A stretch of DNA of 64,000 nucleotides from the NCBI GenBank assembly GCA_037447655.1, contig JBBHKE010002948.1:601395-665394 (forward strand), in the 5' to 3' direction. Within the stretch, counting starts at the first letter, position 1, and the number at the start of each line of letters is the position of its first letter. Source of the stretch: Zygnema cylindricum. Taxonomy: Eukaryota; Streptophyta; Zygnematophyceae; Zygnematales; Zygnemataceae. A model generated the notes under the pieces. The model was not told the DNA's origin, did no database searches, and saw nothing but the letters and a program-made list of their open reading frames with translations. Below are positions 45,301 to 57,100 of this stretch, piece after piece. The position numbers and the translations under genes are program-made.

Positions 45301-48300
45301 TTGGAGAAATTGAGGTCTTTAAATTCACCTTACCAGTTTGTCAACCTCGGCATCTGATTGGACGACAGCTAGGTAGAGTTTTGGAAGAGATTCGACCGTG
45401 ACGTCGTCCCCTTGTGTTGATTGGTTCCAAACTTCTGGACCATGGTCCAAAACTGTACCTTTTTCGTACTCATCCACACACCTGGCATCCTCCCATTGGC
45501 CAATTTTCAGACCTTCTCGACAAGAAATAGAGGAGGGAGGAGAAGAAGGGAATAAAGTTGGGTGGAAAAGAAAAAATGCGAAAAGAGGGAGGGAGAGGTG
45601 CAGAGAAAAGGGAGAGAGAGAACAAGGGAAATGAGACAAAGAACGATAGGGAAACTAGAGAAAAAATTAACAAGCAGAACATTATTCCCAAAACTCACCT
45701 CTCCAAAATTTTCGATGCTGTTGCAAAATTTTTCGTCAAAAGAGCATGTAAAGAGTCTCCCGCATACGCAGGCCGGATAGTTATGTTGATAAGAGTAACG
45801 ACCAAAAAGGCCAAACAAATCATTCCAAATCGAGAAAGAGGAACGAGAATAAGTTCTTCGTCTATACTGTAATACCCGGTGAGGATGAGAATGTGAAAGG
45901 TAAGCAATGCCATGACTACTGCATAATTCCACCTGAGGAAAAAACAAAAAAAAAAAAAAAAACGCTTTTTGTGGGGATTAGGGTTTTAGAGTTTGAAGGC
46001 TTTGTCAGGCTTTCTTTGCAGATTTTTTTAGGCTTTTTCCAGGCTTTTCGGGCTTTCAGGCTATTTGTAAAGACTAAAAGTTTTTGAAAGGTGTATAATA
46101 ATAGGTGAAGTTTTATTGTAAGCCAATGTGCAAGCTTAGTTATCATACGAAATTTTAAAGAAGAAGCCAACTTTCTAAATGCTTCTCAGATGATAAAATC
46201 TTTGACTAAGGAGAGAAAGAGAAGAATATGTCGATGAAGTTATCATAGTCGAGGGGCACTAACTCAATCCTTTCAGAGGGGAGAAAAAAGAGTTTTCTCT
46301 ATCGAAAACTTTCGAGCGAAAGGCTTTCTTACCTGTCCTTGAAAGGTGCCTTATATTTGTAGAATGTCATAATGACTGTGGATAAAAAACAGCAGATAAC
46401 GACAAAACAAGGGTGAAACCAGCCAAAGAGAGGCCCTATGTGATTAATAATTACTGCAAGCATTCCTGCTGCAAAAGTTCCCAAAAGTCGATTTACTCCC
46501 TTGCTGCATTTTCCCAACAAAAACCAGACAAATAAAAATCAAGGCTGAATTTTTCTTACTTTGAGTCATGAAAAATAAAGATAACGCCTTTCAAATCTCC
46601 ATTTAACGTTCATTAAGGGATTTTCAAGTGTTCATAGGATTATAATGATGATTCTCCACGCACAATTTCAAAAAGAATCAGAAAACAGTGTCAACATTTA
46701 TGCAATGTCAAGAGAATCTTGGGTCTCTATGATAAAACAGTAAAGTTAATTCCAATAAGGTACACTAATTAATTGTCATGAATGTGGAAATTGAAAACAA
46801 ACTTAATTGCATAAACCAATGCCAATCCTAAAAATTTCATCCGTGATGCTTTAGGTGAAGTGCGGTCCACAATAATTCAAGTTTTGTAATTTTTCAAGTT
46901 TGGCGAGACACCATAAAATAGACGAGTTCAAAAATAACTTGGTTCAAATTACTTAATATGGGCGGTATAAATACAGGAGTGGCACCTTGTTCATACATAT
47001 TGTAAATTATATTATAATTTATTTATTTTTTAAATATTATATTCAATGCAGTGTAACAATTTTTGACATCAACTAACAACCAAAATTTCCGTAAATTGAA
47101 CGAATTGTTGACAGAACAGGGTTGCAAGAAACGATAATATAACTCCACTAACAAACTTCAAACAATAATTCGTTCATATTAACTCCAGGAAAACACACTA
47201 AATTCCGATTCTCGTGCCACCAACCTAAAAGCGAGGCCCACATTGCTCTCAAAAACGCAGTCAACTGTAACCACGGCCCACACTCCTATGGACGAAAAGG
47301 AATCCAGAGGAGGAGGTAAAACACAAATAATAGCAGTGAGAAGAACTCCGAGTCCCGCTTTAAGCGATAAATTGATAAGCTTTTGATCCTTTCGAATATC
47401 TTGATAGCCCTGGTAGACCAACTGTGTGAAGCTATTCATTCGATCAACAACAAAGTTCCAAGGAATACAGAAAAATTTTGACCCTGCAAGCAAAAGGGAT
47501 AAGAAAAAGGATCATAATCATTAGTGTGGAGTTTGTTGAAAGATATGTTTGCAATACTTCCAATGCCAGTCCACACTATTTCATGTGGGATTTAGAAAAA
47601 AGGATGAATTGCAGTCCACGTCGGCACACGTTTTTGTACTAAAACAAATTTTAGTTCTGTCCATGTGTAGCGCTTGGTCAATGGTAACTCAAATGGCAAG
47701 AATACTTGCAGACCATCAATTACCTTGCACCGAATTGTTCTTAGAGTCAAGAAATTATTAGCGTGGAGATTATATTAGTGTAATTAATTCTAATTCAGTT
47801 CCGAATGACGTGGCTGGTTTTGGACTTAAAACAATTAGCATTAAGAAAAAAACAGTCAATTAGCATTAAGAAAAAACAGTCAGTGTCATTGACACTATTT
47901 TAGGTTCGAGGGGTGAAATTTACAGGCACCGAGTGTCATTGACGCTAATAATGATGCATGGTGGTTCCCACACTAAAATCTCCCCAAAAAACCTTAGCAC
48001 AAACATTCTTCGTGCAATATACCCAAAAAAAAAAGCAGAAAAGAACCCAAAAAAATAAATAAAGAAAACAATGAAACAACAGAAATCAATTTGCTCACAC
48101 GTGGTCACAAACAAAAATGTGGTTCACACATGTAAGCGGCTCCTCGGAACGTCCAATGGAAGAAGTTTTCCACTGTTTTCTGAGACTCCGATTGCCAGCT
48201 GTCGACATGTGCCAAGCTTCCAAACCACCTGTCATCTCATCCCAATCAAAAATATCTCCTGGAAAATCGTCCGCATATTCGATCGGTGATTCAAGCGAAT

Positions 48301-48691
48301 ATCCGCGTGGGAATCCGGGAAAAAAATCGTTCGGAGATTCGCCATTCCTCGTTCCTGGAACGTTAAGTCCGGGCATTTGAGTGTTGCTATGGCCTTGGAT
48401 ACGGTTATAGCGGTTATCATGTGTCGTACTTTCTCCGGTCGAAAACTGAAAATCATGAGGGTACGGATTCGGTACGGATTTTTGAGGAGACCGTGGCTGC
48501 CACTTGGCAGGTGTTGATTGGCCGGAGGAATTGTACGGAATTTCAAGAGGAACGAGGAAAGGACGTGAGGAGAATGAGTGTTCTTCAGACTCGCCACGTG
48601 GCGAAATGGAAGACTCTTGACGCTGCTGTAAATTGTGGTCGTCCTGCTGACGTGGCAGTAAGGGCTCATGCAAGGCTGGTTCGGAAGCCAT
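42293..48691 (-). CDS. Aluminium-activated malate transporter (ALMT) family membrane protein
   Basis: Probable anion channel of the plant ALMT family. Minus-strand exons: 48691-48130, 47483-47225, 46503-46333, 45932-45699, about 45515-45334, 44475-44324, 43587-42871, 42647-42293. Junction phases agree except exon 4 to 5. Exon 1 is a long hydrophilic N terminus of about 187 residues rich in S, P, Q and D. Exons 2-4 hold the six-helix membrane domain: LINLSLKAGLGVLLTAIICV, GVWAVVTVDCVFESNVG (family WAVxTVVVVFE signature), KGVNRLLGTFAAGMLAVI (KGxNR..GT motif), then WNYAVVMALLTFHIL and IRPAYAGDSLHAL (the P-W/Y-AGEDLH motif). Later exons code the cytosolic tail, with AEIQAP (exon 6) and SLLLEIVAKMKHVVDAMNEL (exon 8), typical of ALMT tails. 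At about 870 residues it is much longer than the usual 430-600. Exon 7 adds a poorly conserved S/E-rich insert. Confidence 0.87.
44045..44320 (-). repeat. Intronic polypyrimidine tract (GA-rich on +)
   Basis: Lies in the ALMT-gene intron between exons 6 and 7, reaching the exon 6 donor at 44323. The overlapping minus-strand open frames (F, L, S, P rich) are composition artefacts. Confidence 0.88.
44500..44708 (-). repeat. Intronic polypyrimidine tract with GATGATG repeat
   Basis: GGGAGG units on + (44505-44565), a GATGATG-type patch (44565-44630), then GAGAGGAG to about 44708. In the ALMT-gene intron just upstream (minus sense) of exon 6. Confidence 0.88.
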
Positions 48692-49168
48692 GGCTGCTTC
48701 TTATGGAGAGAACTGTAAGAAGATGATGATGATGGAAAGCAGTGTTGCACTGTAAAGGAATCTATCCTGCTGCCTAAAAAATTGTCTGCTTGTGCGTAAA
48801 ATCTCAGGGCAAGTGGTTATGTGAAGCGCATCGACGACACTACTGACACGTCATCCACCTCCAAAATAATGTAACCAATAGTTTGTTGACTCCTGGACAT
48901 ATTTGAAAAAGCGTTGGAAAAGTGCGGATATGGCAGTCCTGTTGTTTGTTCGACAAAAGGAATTGACGATTTTTTTCGTTTCTGTACAATCATGACGAAT
49001 ATGCAGGTGTCGTATACGAATATATGCAACCGTACAATCTTATGAACAAAAAAGTTTTTCAATTCCGTGCGGAGTCCGTTGTGTTCCGCACATGTGCGGA
49101 AATTTTTAAATTCCCATTGAATGCGAACTTGTGTTGACGCACTAAATAACTTCTCTCGCTTCTTCCCA

Positions 49169-49300
49169 TAGTTCAAAAGTAGGCGTTTTTATGGTAGGCC
49201 TTTGGTCGGCGCCTTTATCGTAAGTTGTGTTATGGGCTTTTCATGTGATCTTCTTAGATCGCTACTTTGATCAGCGACCGTCCGATCGTAGTGTGAACCA
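49169..49300 (+). mobile_element. Fragment of the 22165-22612 element
   Basis: GTTCAAAAGTAGGCG, then GTAAGTTGTGTTATGGGC, CATGTGATCTTCTTAGATCG and CAGCGACCGTCCGATCG match the left half of that element. The right end is missing. It sits between the divergent genes. Confidence 0.75.
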
Positions 49301-49637
49301 ATGATAACGTTAACGAATCTAGTTACCTGTGGCCCAATAAAATCTTACTTCCGCTCCTAAGTTCCAGGGTGAAATGCATACGTGGCATTTAATAACTGGT
49401 ATAATAAAATAACTGGTATAATAAAATAATACAAATGACCATATTATATTCTCTCGGCTGTGGTTGCAACACGTCACGGAAACCGAGAAAAATATTGTAT
49501 CAGCACAAAAAAACCCTAACCGAAAACTCAAGCGGCTCCTCGCTATTCCACGGGTACAAAACAAAGCGTGATGGCAAACTGAATCCGTGGTACTGTAGCT
49601 TTCAAACTTGTCAGCGATACTCGTTCCTCCCTCTTTC

Positions 49638-49666
49638 CACGTGTCATCTCTATCGTCCTCCACGTG
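49638..49666 (+). promoter_or_regulatory. Pair of G-box motifs (CACGTG)
   Basis: CCACGTGTC at 49637-49645 and CCACGTGTA at 49660-49668, 23 bases apart and about 90-120 bases before the proposed ATG at 49756. In plants, G-box/ABRE cores bind bZIP and bHLH factors and are frequent in light- and ABA-regulated genes. Function here is inferred from sequence and position only. Confidence 0.5.
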
Positions 49667-49755
49667 TACATTCCCTTTCTCTCTCTAACTTGGCAGTTTC
49701 CTCCATTTTTTTCAGTTTCTTGTTGTTCTTCTTCTCCAATTTAAGTCCGTACGCA

Positions 49756-52700
49756 ATGTTGCTGGCTGCCAGACCCTTAGCGGCGCTCGCCTGGCCAAAA
49801 TCCGCAGGCAACCTGCTCCCTGCAAAACGCGCCGTTCAGTTACAGTTTTTTGTGCGTACCAACCATACCGTGCAGTACGGAGGATCCGTACGGAGGATGT
49901 CGACCAGCATCAAGGCCTCTGCTTCGCAAGTGAGTATTTTTAAGTTTGCTTGCAAGGAGGAAAGTACGTGGCAGGAAACTGACGCGTGGCAAGGATTGAG
50001 ACAGCTACAAGAAAATTTTGGAATTTTCGAAAAAGACAAAACTTTTAGCTTATTTATGCCGATAATGAAGCTCAGAGAAGGTGAAACGATGTCATTTGTA
50101 GCAGAAAAATTGAGAGAATATGCGAAGCAATTTCATTTGTAGTAAAAAAAAGTGAGAGAGAAGGTGAAACGATTTCATTGCTGCTAAAAAACTTGGAGTG
50201 AAGGTAAAGCAATTTCATTTGCAGCAAAAAATGGAGAGAGAAGGTGAAACAATTTTATTTGTAGCAAAACAGCCGAGGGACAAGTTGAAACAATTTTTTT
50301 TATAGCTAAAAAAATGAGTGAGAAGGTGAAACAAAAGCAATTTCATTAGTAGGAAAACAACTGAGGGATATGTTGAAAAAAATTCTTTTGTAGCAAAAAA
50401 ATTGTGCGAGAAGGTGAAACACTTTCATTTGTAAGAGAAAAATTGGACGGTGAAACTGAATGGAGCAAAAGGTAAATAAAACCAATCACGAATTTTATCA
50501 AACAATGCTTTGCATGAGAATTTGGTCAACGTAAACAGACAAAGAAATAAAAATGCAATGCCTTAAATGTGGAGTAAAGAGTCATACTGGAGGTAGAAAT
50601 GGGCGTATTAAAACATATAAAACCTGTAAAAAGGTCCATTTTTGACGAATTGTACTATCTGTTAGAATTCTAATCATTAATTGTGTGCCACTAGTCATAA
50701 ACAACTTACAAGTTACCTTTTGCTAACCATCTCTCCAGGATATAAAAGTCAAAAAGGCATACAAATTCAAAAACAATTCTCAGATGTACATTATTTTTTA
50801 TTTTCAAGATCAGTCCCCTCACATTGTCAATCCTTAACAAATTTCAAAATTTTGTCTCCGGCTTTCACTTTGTCTAACAATTTTTTAACCAGTATTACCA
50901 TCATTGTCATGTGACGAGTATTTTTGGGGATTTTTTGTGAACTGCATCAGAAGTAGACAGTATTTATTTTTGTACAATTGGCAAAAGTGCCTTAATTTTC
51001 TGCCAATACCGACTACAAGATACACTGCCCATCGCTATGGGAGTAAAACATTTTTTGGGCGCTCAAAGTACTTTGTTTTCATCTCACAAGTTTCTGAATT
51101 TCAATTGTGACGCCATGATTACAAGCTGAAACTGTTACCTTTCAATTGCTCCCAAAAAAACTAAAATCTAACGGTTGTCAATAAAGCTAAAGACGTTCGA
51201 GTGCCCGAAAATGTCTTACGTAAATAGTGATGGGCCGTATAGCTTTATCAAAATGGAACTGTGAACCTATTGTGAAGGTCTAAAACTTATTTTTCTTTTG
51301 TTAAGCTATTTGAACATTGCAATGTAGAGAAGGTTGTATCAACATATCAATAACTCTTTTGTGGTAGAAACGTAGTATGCAAAATATATTACACAAATGA
51401 TTTGCAAGTGAATGTTAACTAATCAAAGGAAAAACTGACGAAACCTTTTCTGAAATGAGTTGCAGACATGCATTTTGCCTTCTCAAAAAGTAGGCAGACC
51501 ATTTCTCTTGCCCACATACATTGTTGGACGTTCAAAATCTTGCAATATCTTTGCAATTTTTTGCAAATATAGGTGGAAAGAGAATAAGGTTGAAATAATC
51601 TGGTGTTTTTTTTTTTGTGTGTTTTTAGGTTCAGACTGATCCCCAGGCTTCTGAGGATGAGCAGCAGGAGGTAGATTTTTGGTTTCGGATTCAGCAACAT
51701 CAGGTGTTTCTCCCCTCCCTGCCCCACCCTCTCCCCCCTTTCCCCTTTTAATTTTATGTAGTTTTCGATCCAATTCTCTAAGTAAACAATTGTAGTTTTT
51801 GGTGACTTTCCTCTCCATTTTTTCTGTCCTAACTGTCTCTCTAGTTATTGTGTCATTCACAGTCGTTGACTTATTTCCATTTAATAGTCTCTATTGTTCA
51901 GTTTTTTTTTTTTTGTTTCCTTCTTTTTGACTGCCCTTTCATTTGCTTTTTCGTTTTCTTTCGCTGTATTTATCAAAACCACACTGTATAATGTGGTATG
52001 TAAATTTACGTACTTTAAGAGTCCTTTAACCTCTTTCTGTCATTTTCTAGACTCTCTTTGATGAAAAGGGTGGTATGGTCGAATATAGACGCTTTCTTGC
52101 ATTGGAAAAAAAAACCCAGCAATTTCAAGTTATTGTGGCCCACACTAATAGTAGTAAACAATCTACCCTTTTTTTTTTTAAATAAATTTTGGTGTTTGGG
52201 AATTTTTAGAAAGAAGCACCAAAATTGAGTTCTTTGGAGGAAGCTCGGACAATTTTAAACAGGTGTGAACGAGGAATGCTTTCAACTTTTTCCAAGGTAA
52301 GGATTAAAAAAAAAAATATTAAATAATAATTAACATCAAAAATAGCTCTCAAAAAGCTGTAGAAATGCGTGAGTTATTTTTTTAAAAAGCGTTTAAATAC
52401 CTTCAATAGTTCGAAAAACCTTAAAAAAAAAAAAAACTAAAAAATTCGAAGGAATCACAAAAGTGGAGTGATAGAGGAAGCTCATTCTGAAAGACGAATT
52501 TGAAAAAAAAAGAAAAAAAGGGGCAGGGGGGGTGGGGGAATCAGAAAGGCTGCAAAAAACACTAAAAATTCGTAAAAAAAAAAAGAAAGACACACAAGAA
52601 AATCATAGAAGCCTTGAAAAACTCTTATAATGCTTTACAATCACTTTTAAAAACTAATTTTAGAAATTAATTTTAGAAACTAAAACTAAAAAGAAACCTT

Positions 52701-53143
52701 GGGTACTCTGAAAAGCCCTTCAAAAAATTATAAAGAGCCCCCCCTTTTTTTTTTTTTTTGACGCATTAGAATATCCTCAATGTTCTAAAAAGCTGTCAAA
52801 AAAAAAGAGGAATTTTTTAGTCAAACTTAGAACCCTGGAAAGAGTCTCAATGTTTCCTAAAACAACCCTGAAAAGAAAACCCTAAAGTATTTTTTTGCGG
52901 CTGAGAAGTACGATTTTTTTTTTTCAAGTAAAGATTAAATCAGTGGTTTCTCAGCTGTATCAAAAGATTAATTTAAGCTTTTGACTGATATTGTTTGGAA
53001 GGTTTTTACACCTGTTTCTTTTTCTTTTTTCTTTTCTTGACAAGTTATTAGGATGTTTTAGGATCATTTTAGTTCCTAATGCCCTTCCTTTTTCTTTTTT
53101 TTTCTCTTTTAGGTCTTTAGGATTATTTCAGTCACTAATAAAA

Positions 53144-53209
<66 letters not shown>

Positions 53210-53598
53210 GGTTGTAGTTTTGGTTTTGTCAGTTGCCGTGCTTTTCATTTTGCGTTTGGGTGCCTTTATTTTCCTTGTTGTTTTTTTTTTGCTTTTGTTG
53301 TGCTGTTATTTTATTCCCCTGCTGGTAGTTTTTCAGTTTCGGCCATGCCACCCCTTTTGTACCCTCGGACTCAGATGGTTTACCATCGTGCTTTTTAATT
53401 TATCCTGCATCCCTTTGAAAAAGTATTGGAATGGTTTAGGATTTTTTCAGTCACTAAAGGCTCTCATTTTCATTTTTTTTTTCTTTTTTCTTTTTTCAGA
53501 AATATGAAGGATATCCTTTCGGATCCATGGTGGGATTTGCCGTCGATGATTCTGGTCGCCCGATTCTTGCCATCAGTTCCCTTTCCCCCCATACATCG
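49756..53598 (+). CDS. Plant pyridoxamine 5'-phosphate-oxidase-like (split-barrel) protein, 3'-partial
   Basis: Exons 49756-49929, 51629-51703, 52051-52128, 52210-52296, 53500-53598, all phase 0 with GT-AG borders. Exon 1 is a Ser/Arg/Ala-rich leader (MLLAARPLAALAWP, then RRMSTSIKASASQ) suited to plastid or mitochondrial import. Exons 4-5 code the start of the FMN-binding split barrel: LSSLEEARTILNRCERGMLSTFSK, given here as two parts (SSLEEARTILNR and GMLSTFSK), joined to KYEGYPFGSMVGFAVDD and RPILAISSLSPHTS. This is the strongly conserved opening of the plant family whose members continue with a HTKDLLANPKCSL-type segment and a DUF2470-like domain. Those exons are not in the window, so the current intron exceeds 10.4 kb and is filled with retrotransposons. 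Flavin or heme-related function is known only for relatives. Confidence 0.85.
51023..51237. mobile_element. TA-flanked MITE (215 bp) in intron 1 of the PNPOx-like gene
   Basis: TA/CACTGCCCATCGCTATGG at the left and AATAGTGATGGGCCG/TA at the right, related to the 18771 element. Interior non-coding. Confidence 0.65.
53149..53206 (+). repeat. (TA)n microsatellite, about 29 dinucleotides
   Basis: Perfect TA run in intron 4 of the PNPOx-like gene. The short frames with poly-(Y-I) are artefacts. Confidence 0.98.
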
Positions 53599-53935
53599 GT
53601 AAAACCCTAATAAAAACATTAAATAAAAAATTTATTAAAACATTATTATTAAAACATTGTTGGATTATAAACATCTTTAAAAAACCCTAGAAAATCTTCA
53701 TACAATGACCCAAAAAATTGTGAAAACCCATCGAAAATTTTCGGAAAACCTCCGTAAAAACCACAGTTATCGTGGTTAGTTCGGATTCACCCCACGAATC
53801 GATAATAAAACATTGTAATTTTTTCAAATAAATCTCATTTTTTTCAAATAAATCTCAATTTTTTATATAGCCATAACGACTAATTCTTGCTAATGGTTCA
53901 CCACTGCCCCATAGATAAGTTAAAAAAAAAAAAAC
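53534..53935 (+). repeat. Source copy of an exon-plus-intron block duplicated at 62596-62990
   Basis: Starts inside exon 5 at TTTGCCGTCGATGAT and runs about 340 bases into the intron, ending at an A-rich run. Over 90 per cent identical to 62596-62990. Confidence 0.93.
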
Positions 53936-54142
53936 TGTCCTAAAAGTTCTGGAAAATCCTTTAGAAAACGCTCTCAAAAAATATTTCAATGCTGCCCGAG
54001 TCTTGGCATGAGTTTTACCTTTCATCCCACACTAAGGAAAAAGCTTTTAGAGACCCTGAAGAGGGTGACTCTCTTTCTCCCTCTCCCTCTCCTCTCCCTC
54101 TCCCAGTTAAGATTAAATCAGTGGTTTCTCAGCTGTATCAAA

Positions 54143-57100
54143 TGTTAGATGAGTAATCTTTGATAGAAGTTAATGTTCCTGTTCAATGTTTTTAGATAGC
54201 GAAATTCTGAATTCTGTCATCTAGAATTCAGATATTTAGAAATCTACAGTCTGTCCTAGTATCTAGGATTTCAGTATTTCAGTATTTCTGTTTTTGTAAT
54301 CAATGTGTCTCAGCGTGATATGATTCGGGTCAGGATCCGTTTATAAATCTTGACCTTGGCTCTTGGCCGAAAGGTCAAGCGCCTCTTCAGATTAAGAAAG
54401 TACGTATTAGTTCTCGAGAGGAAACTCTCGAGATATTTCTTCTATTTAGCTTGTCTTTTCTTTTTGTTTTGTACCAGTTTTCAATTATTAATCAAAACAG
54501 AGCATTCTGTCTGTTCCCATTTCTCCACTCTATTTGCTACTATGGCTTCACCTTTCACAGGTTATGGGCCCGGCAACGCCAACACCGTTGCCAAATTTAA
54601 TGGGACAGACTTTTACGGTTGGAAATACCAGATAGAACATTTATTTCGTCGTGAGAAACTTTGGTCCATCATTAGTGGTAGCGAACTTGAACCAACTGAC
54701 GCTGCTGCCAAAACAGTTTGGCTCGCTAAAAACGAGGAAGCCCACTCTCGGCTTGTCCTCGCTCTTGAGTCATCCCAGATCGACATTGTCCGCGACGCAG
54801 TTTCCGCTCACAATGCGTGGTCACTCTTGACCTGTGCATATGAGAATCAGTCCTGGTCCAACAAGCTCTTCCTCAAGAGGCAGCTGAATACTTATCGAAA
54901 GCTGCCTACTGATTCTATTCAAACCTACGTCCAACACCTCAAATCGCTGGCTGGACAACTTAAAAGCATCAAATCGCCAATCTCCGATGATGATCTTATT
55001 TCAGCTATCCTTGGAGGTTTACCGGATTACTATTCCTCCCTCATTTCCTCTCTTGACAACTCTCCAGTTGCTCTAACCATTCCGACCCTAACTGCGCGAC
55101 TGGTTCACGAGGAAATGAAACAGTCGTTTCAAACAAAATCAGGAATCGCCCTGGCAACCATTTCACCCAATCCCAGGCCGCCAAAATCTTCCTCCACCAC
55201 CTGTCGCTATTGTCGAGCGTCAGATCACATCATAGATGTGTGTCCGGTGCTTAAACGCAAAAATGAACGACAAAATGGACCCGGCCGTACTGGTGGACGA
55301 GGTCATCCTGGAGGGCGTGGATCATACCACGGCCAAGCTTCATCTGCTGAGAGTGCATTTGCTATTGGGAATTTGGAGTTCCCCCAGACCAATCCTTTCG
55401 TCGAATCCCACTATCCGTACGGCCCAGCTCATCTTGCGGATCACTCCGGTTCGCGAATCCCAGGATACGTTCCTACTTATCCATTGTCGGCGTCTACTCA
55501 ACCGCCCGTACTCCATTCCCCGGTGGACAATGCCAATCCGACTTCAATGACGCAATCCGATTATGGATTCGCATTGTCCTCCGCAGTACAATCATCACAG
55601 GTCCCTGACTCCTCTTGGATCGTTGACTCTGGTGCATCTCACCACTTATCATCCCGCGCCGATTGGTTCTCAACTATGACTCCTCTCAGTCCACCAATGC
55701 CAATCGTACTTGGCAATAACAGTACGCTCACGGCCACTCATATTGGTCGTACCGTCACACCTTCCAACTCCAACCGTCAGACAAGTATTACTCTTTCCGG
55801 CGTCCTTTTTGTACCGGAATTACGAAAGAATCTATTCTCTGTCGGTGCGGCCTTGAAACAAGGAGCATCAGCCGTTTTTTCCTCCAATCAAGTTAACTTT
55901 TTATCACCAACAAAATCGACGGTCGGATTCGGGGTTAAAAGTGGCGACATCTACATCCTCTCGTCCTTTTCGCCCATTGGATTCGCCAACATGGCTGTCG
56001 CCTCCTCACAAGCCACATTTTCCAAGTGGCACCTCCGATATGGCCACCTGTCCGGCTCCAGTCTCCATGACTTGACCAAGGGTCTTGTGACTGGACTGGA
56101 ACCCTTGGCCAACCAAAAACTTCCATTTTGTTCCGGTTGCGTCGAAGGAAAGTTTTCCCGATCGTCTTTTTCCTCAAGTACGTCCAAATCCAACGGACCC
56201 CTTGATCTAATCCACTCTGATCTATGCGGACCAATGTCAGTTCAGAGTCACAATGGCTCTCAATACTTTGTAACATTTATTGATGACGCAACACGCTACT
56301 GTCACCTCTACCTAATTCGCCGAAAATCAGATACTTTTGCTACTTTTCAACAATTCAAAGCAAAAGTAGAAAATTCCCACAACTCTCGAATCAAAATTCT
56401 CCGTACAGACAACGGCGGTGAATTCTGTTCCACGGAATTCGCCTCGTTTCTCTCTTCTCATGGAATCACACACCAAACTACAGTGGCACACACACCCCAA
56501 CAGAACGGTGTCGCAGAACGGTACAACCGCACCGTCATCAACATGGCACGCTCCATGCTCCATTTTGCCGGCCTCCCAACAATATTTTGGGGAGAATCCG
56601 TTACGACGGCAAACTATCTCCGAAATTTATGTCCTACTTCCCCTCTTCCGAATCTCACACCTCACGAGGCTTGGACAGGAATTAAACCGAGCGTCAGTCA
56701 CTTACGAATATTCGGTAGTGTTGCGTGGATCAAAGACCTTATGCCCGCTGGAAAATGGAGCAGCCGTGCAAAACTTGGCTATATGGTCGGATATTCGAAC
56801 GAGTCAAAGGCGTACAGAATATGGCTAATCCGAGAACGCCAAGTCACACTCAGCCGCGATGTGACATTTGATGAAACTCCCTTGCTTAACAAACTCCTTT
56901 ACCCCTCTACTCCTTCCCTTGACACTTCAGCTCATATCTCGCCTTCCCCAACAGCTCCAGTCTCAGTAATATCCCCCACATACCTCCCCATTCCCTCTGT
57001 CTCTGCCTCCCCTCTTTCCTTTCCCTCCTCTTCCCTTACTAGAACCTCATCTACTCCTTTTCCTTCATCAAACCCCCTACCTCTACAAAGGACACTCTCC

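Larger units (their letters stand above)
48692..49755. promoter_or_regulatory. Divergent intergenic region between the ALMT-type and PNPOx-like genes
   Basis: About 1.06 kb separates two genes transcribed away from each other, so it should hold both promoters. 49169-49300 is a fragment of the transposon at 22165-22612. Two G-boxes lie close to the + strand gene. Confidence 0.6.

Noticed and set aside
54350-54541. Upstream in-frame ATG for the Copia polyprotein
   Set aside because: The 64 extra codons are hydrophobic leader-like and overlap the proposed LTR/leader; Gag homology starts at the ATG at 54542.
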